Positions 5,936-6,394 of a stretch of 6,394 bases of DNA are shown piece by piece. Numbering within the stretch: the first letter of the stretch is position 1; each line of letters opens with the position of its first letter. The translations under genes were made by a program, and so were the position numbers. The notes under the pieces were generated by a model, which was given only the letters and a program-made list of their open reading frames with translations, was not told the DNA's origin and made no database searches. The DNA comes from Halomonas sp. (GTDB lineage Bacteria; Pseudomonadota; Gammaproteobacteria; Pseudomonadales; Oleiphilaceae): contig SLIH01000408.1 in assembly GCA_007135745.1 (NCBI GenBank), positions 1 through 6,394 on the forward strand. The letters are read 5' to 3'.

Positions 5936-6394
5936 ATGACAGTGACTCCTGAGCTCAAATCCAACTGGCGTCGTCAGTCACTTGGCAACGCCCTTCAAAC
6001 CATTCTGCTTCTGGCCATCATGGCCGGTTTTCTCGCGCTTATCGGCGGCCTTCTCATGGGGCCGAATGGTATCCTGATACTCCTTCTTGGTGGCGCCTTG
6101 ACGGTGCTTCTCAATCCGATTTTTTCACCGGCGCTGGTGATGCGCGTCCATCAGGCGCGACCGATCAAACGCGCCTGGGCGCCGGCGCTGTACCAGATCC
6201 TTGATGCGCTTGGCGAACGGGCTGGACTGCCCCAGACCCCAACCCTTTATGAGGTACCGGAACAGGGAGTGAATGCCTTTGCGGTGGGCACGCCCCGTCA
6301 CGCGGCGATTGGGTTGACTCAGGACCTGATACGGATTCTGGACTGGCGCGAACTGACCAGCGTACTTGCCCATGAAACAAGCCACATTGCCAAC
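5936..6394 (+). CDS. HtpX-like M48 membrane zinc metalloprotease (3' end cut by window edge)
   Basis: The frame is open from ATG at 5936 to the right edge, giving the first 153 residues of a peptidase M48 protein. HtpX-type enzymes (about 290 residues) are inner-membrane zinc proteases that cleave damaged membrane proteins on the cytoplasmic side. Seen: a basic N terminus; two membrane helices (about 20-40 and 44-63); then LYEVPEQGVNAFAVG (104-118), matching the conserved INAFATG region of E. coli HtpX; and the zinc motif HETSHIAN at 146-153, where E. coli HtpX has HEISHIAN. His146 and His150 are zinc ligands and Glu147 the catalytic base. The third ligand lies beyond the window. AGGGGG at 5927-5932, three bases from ATG, is a usable but tight Shine-Dalgarno. 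It lies 74 bases after the kinase stop on the same strand, separated by a strong hairpin, so it may be partly co-transcribed. Whether it is true htpX or an M48 paralogue cannot be settled from this half. Confidence 0.88.
   Translation, partial: MTVTPELKSNWRRQSLGNALQTILLLAIMAGFLALIGGLLMGPNGILILLLGGALTVLLNPIFSPALVMRVHQARPIKRAWAPALYQILDALGERAGLPQTPTLYEVPEQGVNAFAVGTPRHAAIGLTQDLIRILDWRELTSVLAHETSHIAN

Overview
The window looks like ordinary chromosomal DNA of a free-living gammaproteobacterium, at moderately high GC. The evidence is the Gram-negative envelope genes (a lipobox lipoprotein, and an outer-membrane barrel ending in a C-terminal Phe), the gene families present and the good Shine-Dalgarno sequences. 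A marine or halophilic lineage is possible, but that is a guess. I see no mobile elements, CRISPR arrays, tRNA or rRNA genes, or integration scars.

Left two thirds (1-4729, all minus strand): a compact unit transcribed leftward. In order it encodes a cysteine-rich outer-membrane lipoprotein (4729-3500), a signal-peptide-bearing outer-membrane beta-barrel protein (3503-2355, start overlapping the lipoprotein stop as ATGA), the MgtE magnesium channel/transporter (2342-966, Shine-Dalgarno touching the preceding stop) and a YcaD-like MFS transporter (922 to beyond the left edge). The spacings are -4, +12 and +43 bases and no terminator is visible between the genes. This suggests one operon of envelope and transport proteins. 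The lipoprotein and barrel are the least understood part. The lipoprotein carries an EF-hand-like loop between two cysteines, which is suggestive beside a divalent-cation transporter.

Centre (4730-4928): a 199-base divergent intergenic region. It holds an A/T-rich inverted repeat that could supply the -35 element on both strands, an exact 8-base direct repeat, and a potential two-stem RNA structure ending just before the ribosome binding site of the rightward gene.

Right third (4929-6394, plus strand): a PfkB/ribokinase-fold kinase closely resembling mycobacterial-type adenosine kinase. It is followed, after a strong GC-rich hairpin, by the N-terminal 153 residues of an HtpX-like M48 membrane metalloprotease that runs off the window just after its HEXXH zinc motif. 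Adenosine kinase would return adenosine to AMP. The protease would act in inner-membrane protein quality control. There is no obvious pathway link between them.

No clearly new system is visible. The best candidates for follow-up are the lipoprotein/barrel pair and the structured leader of the kinase gene.
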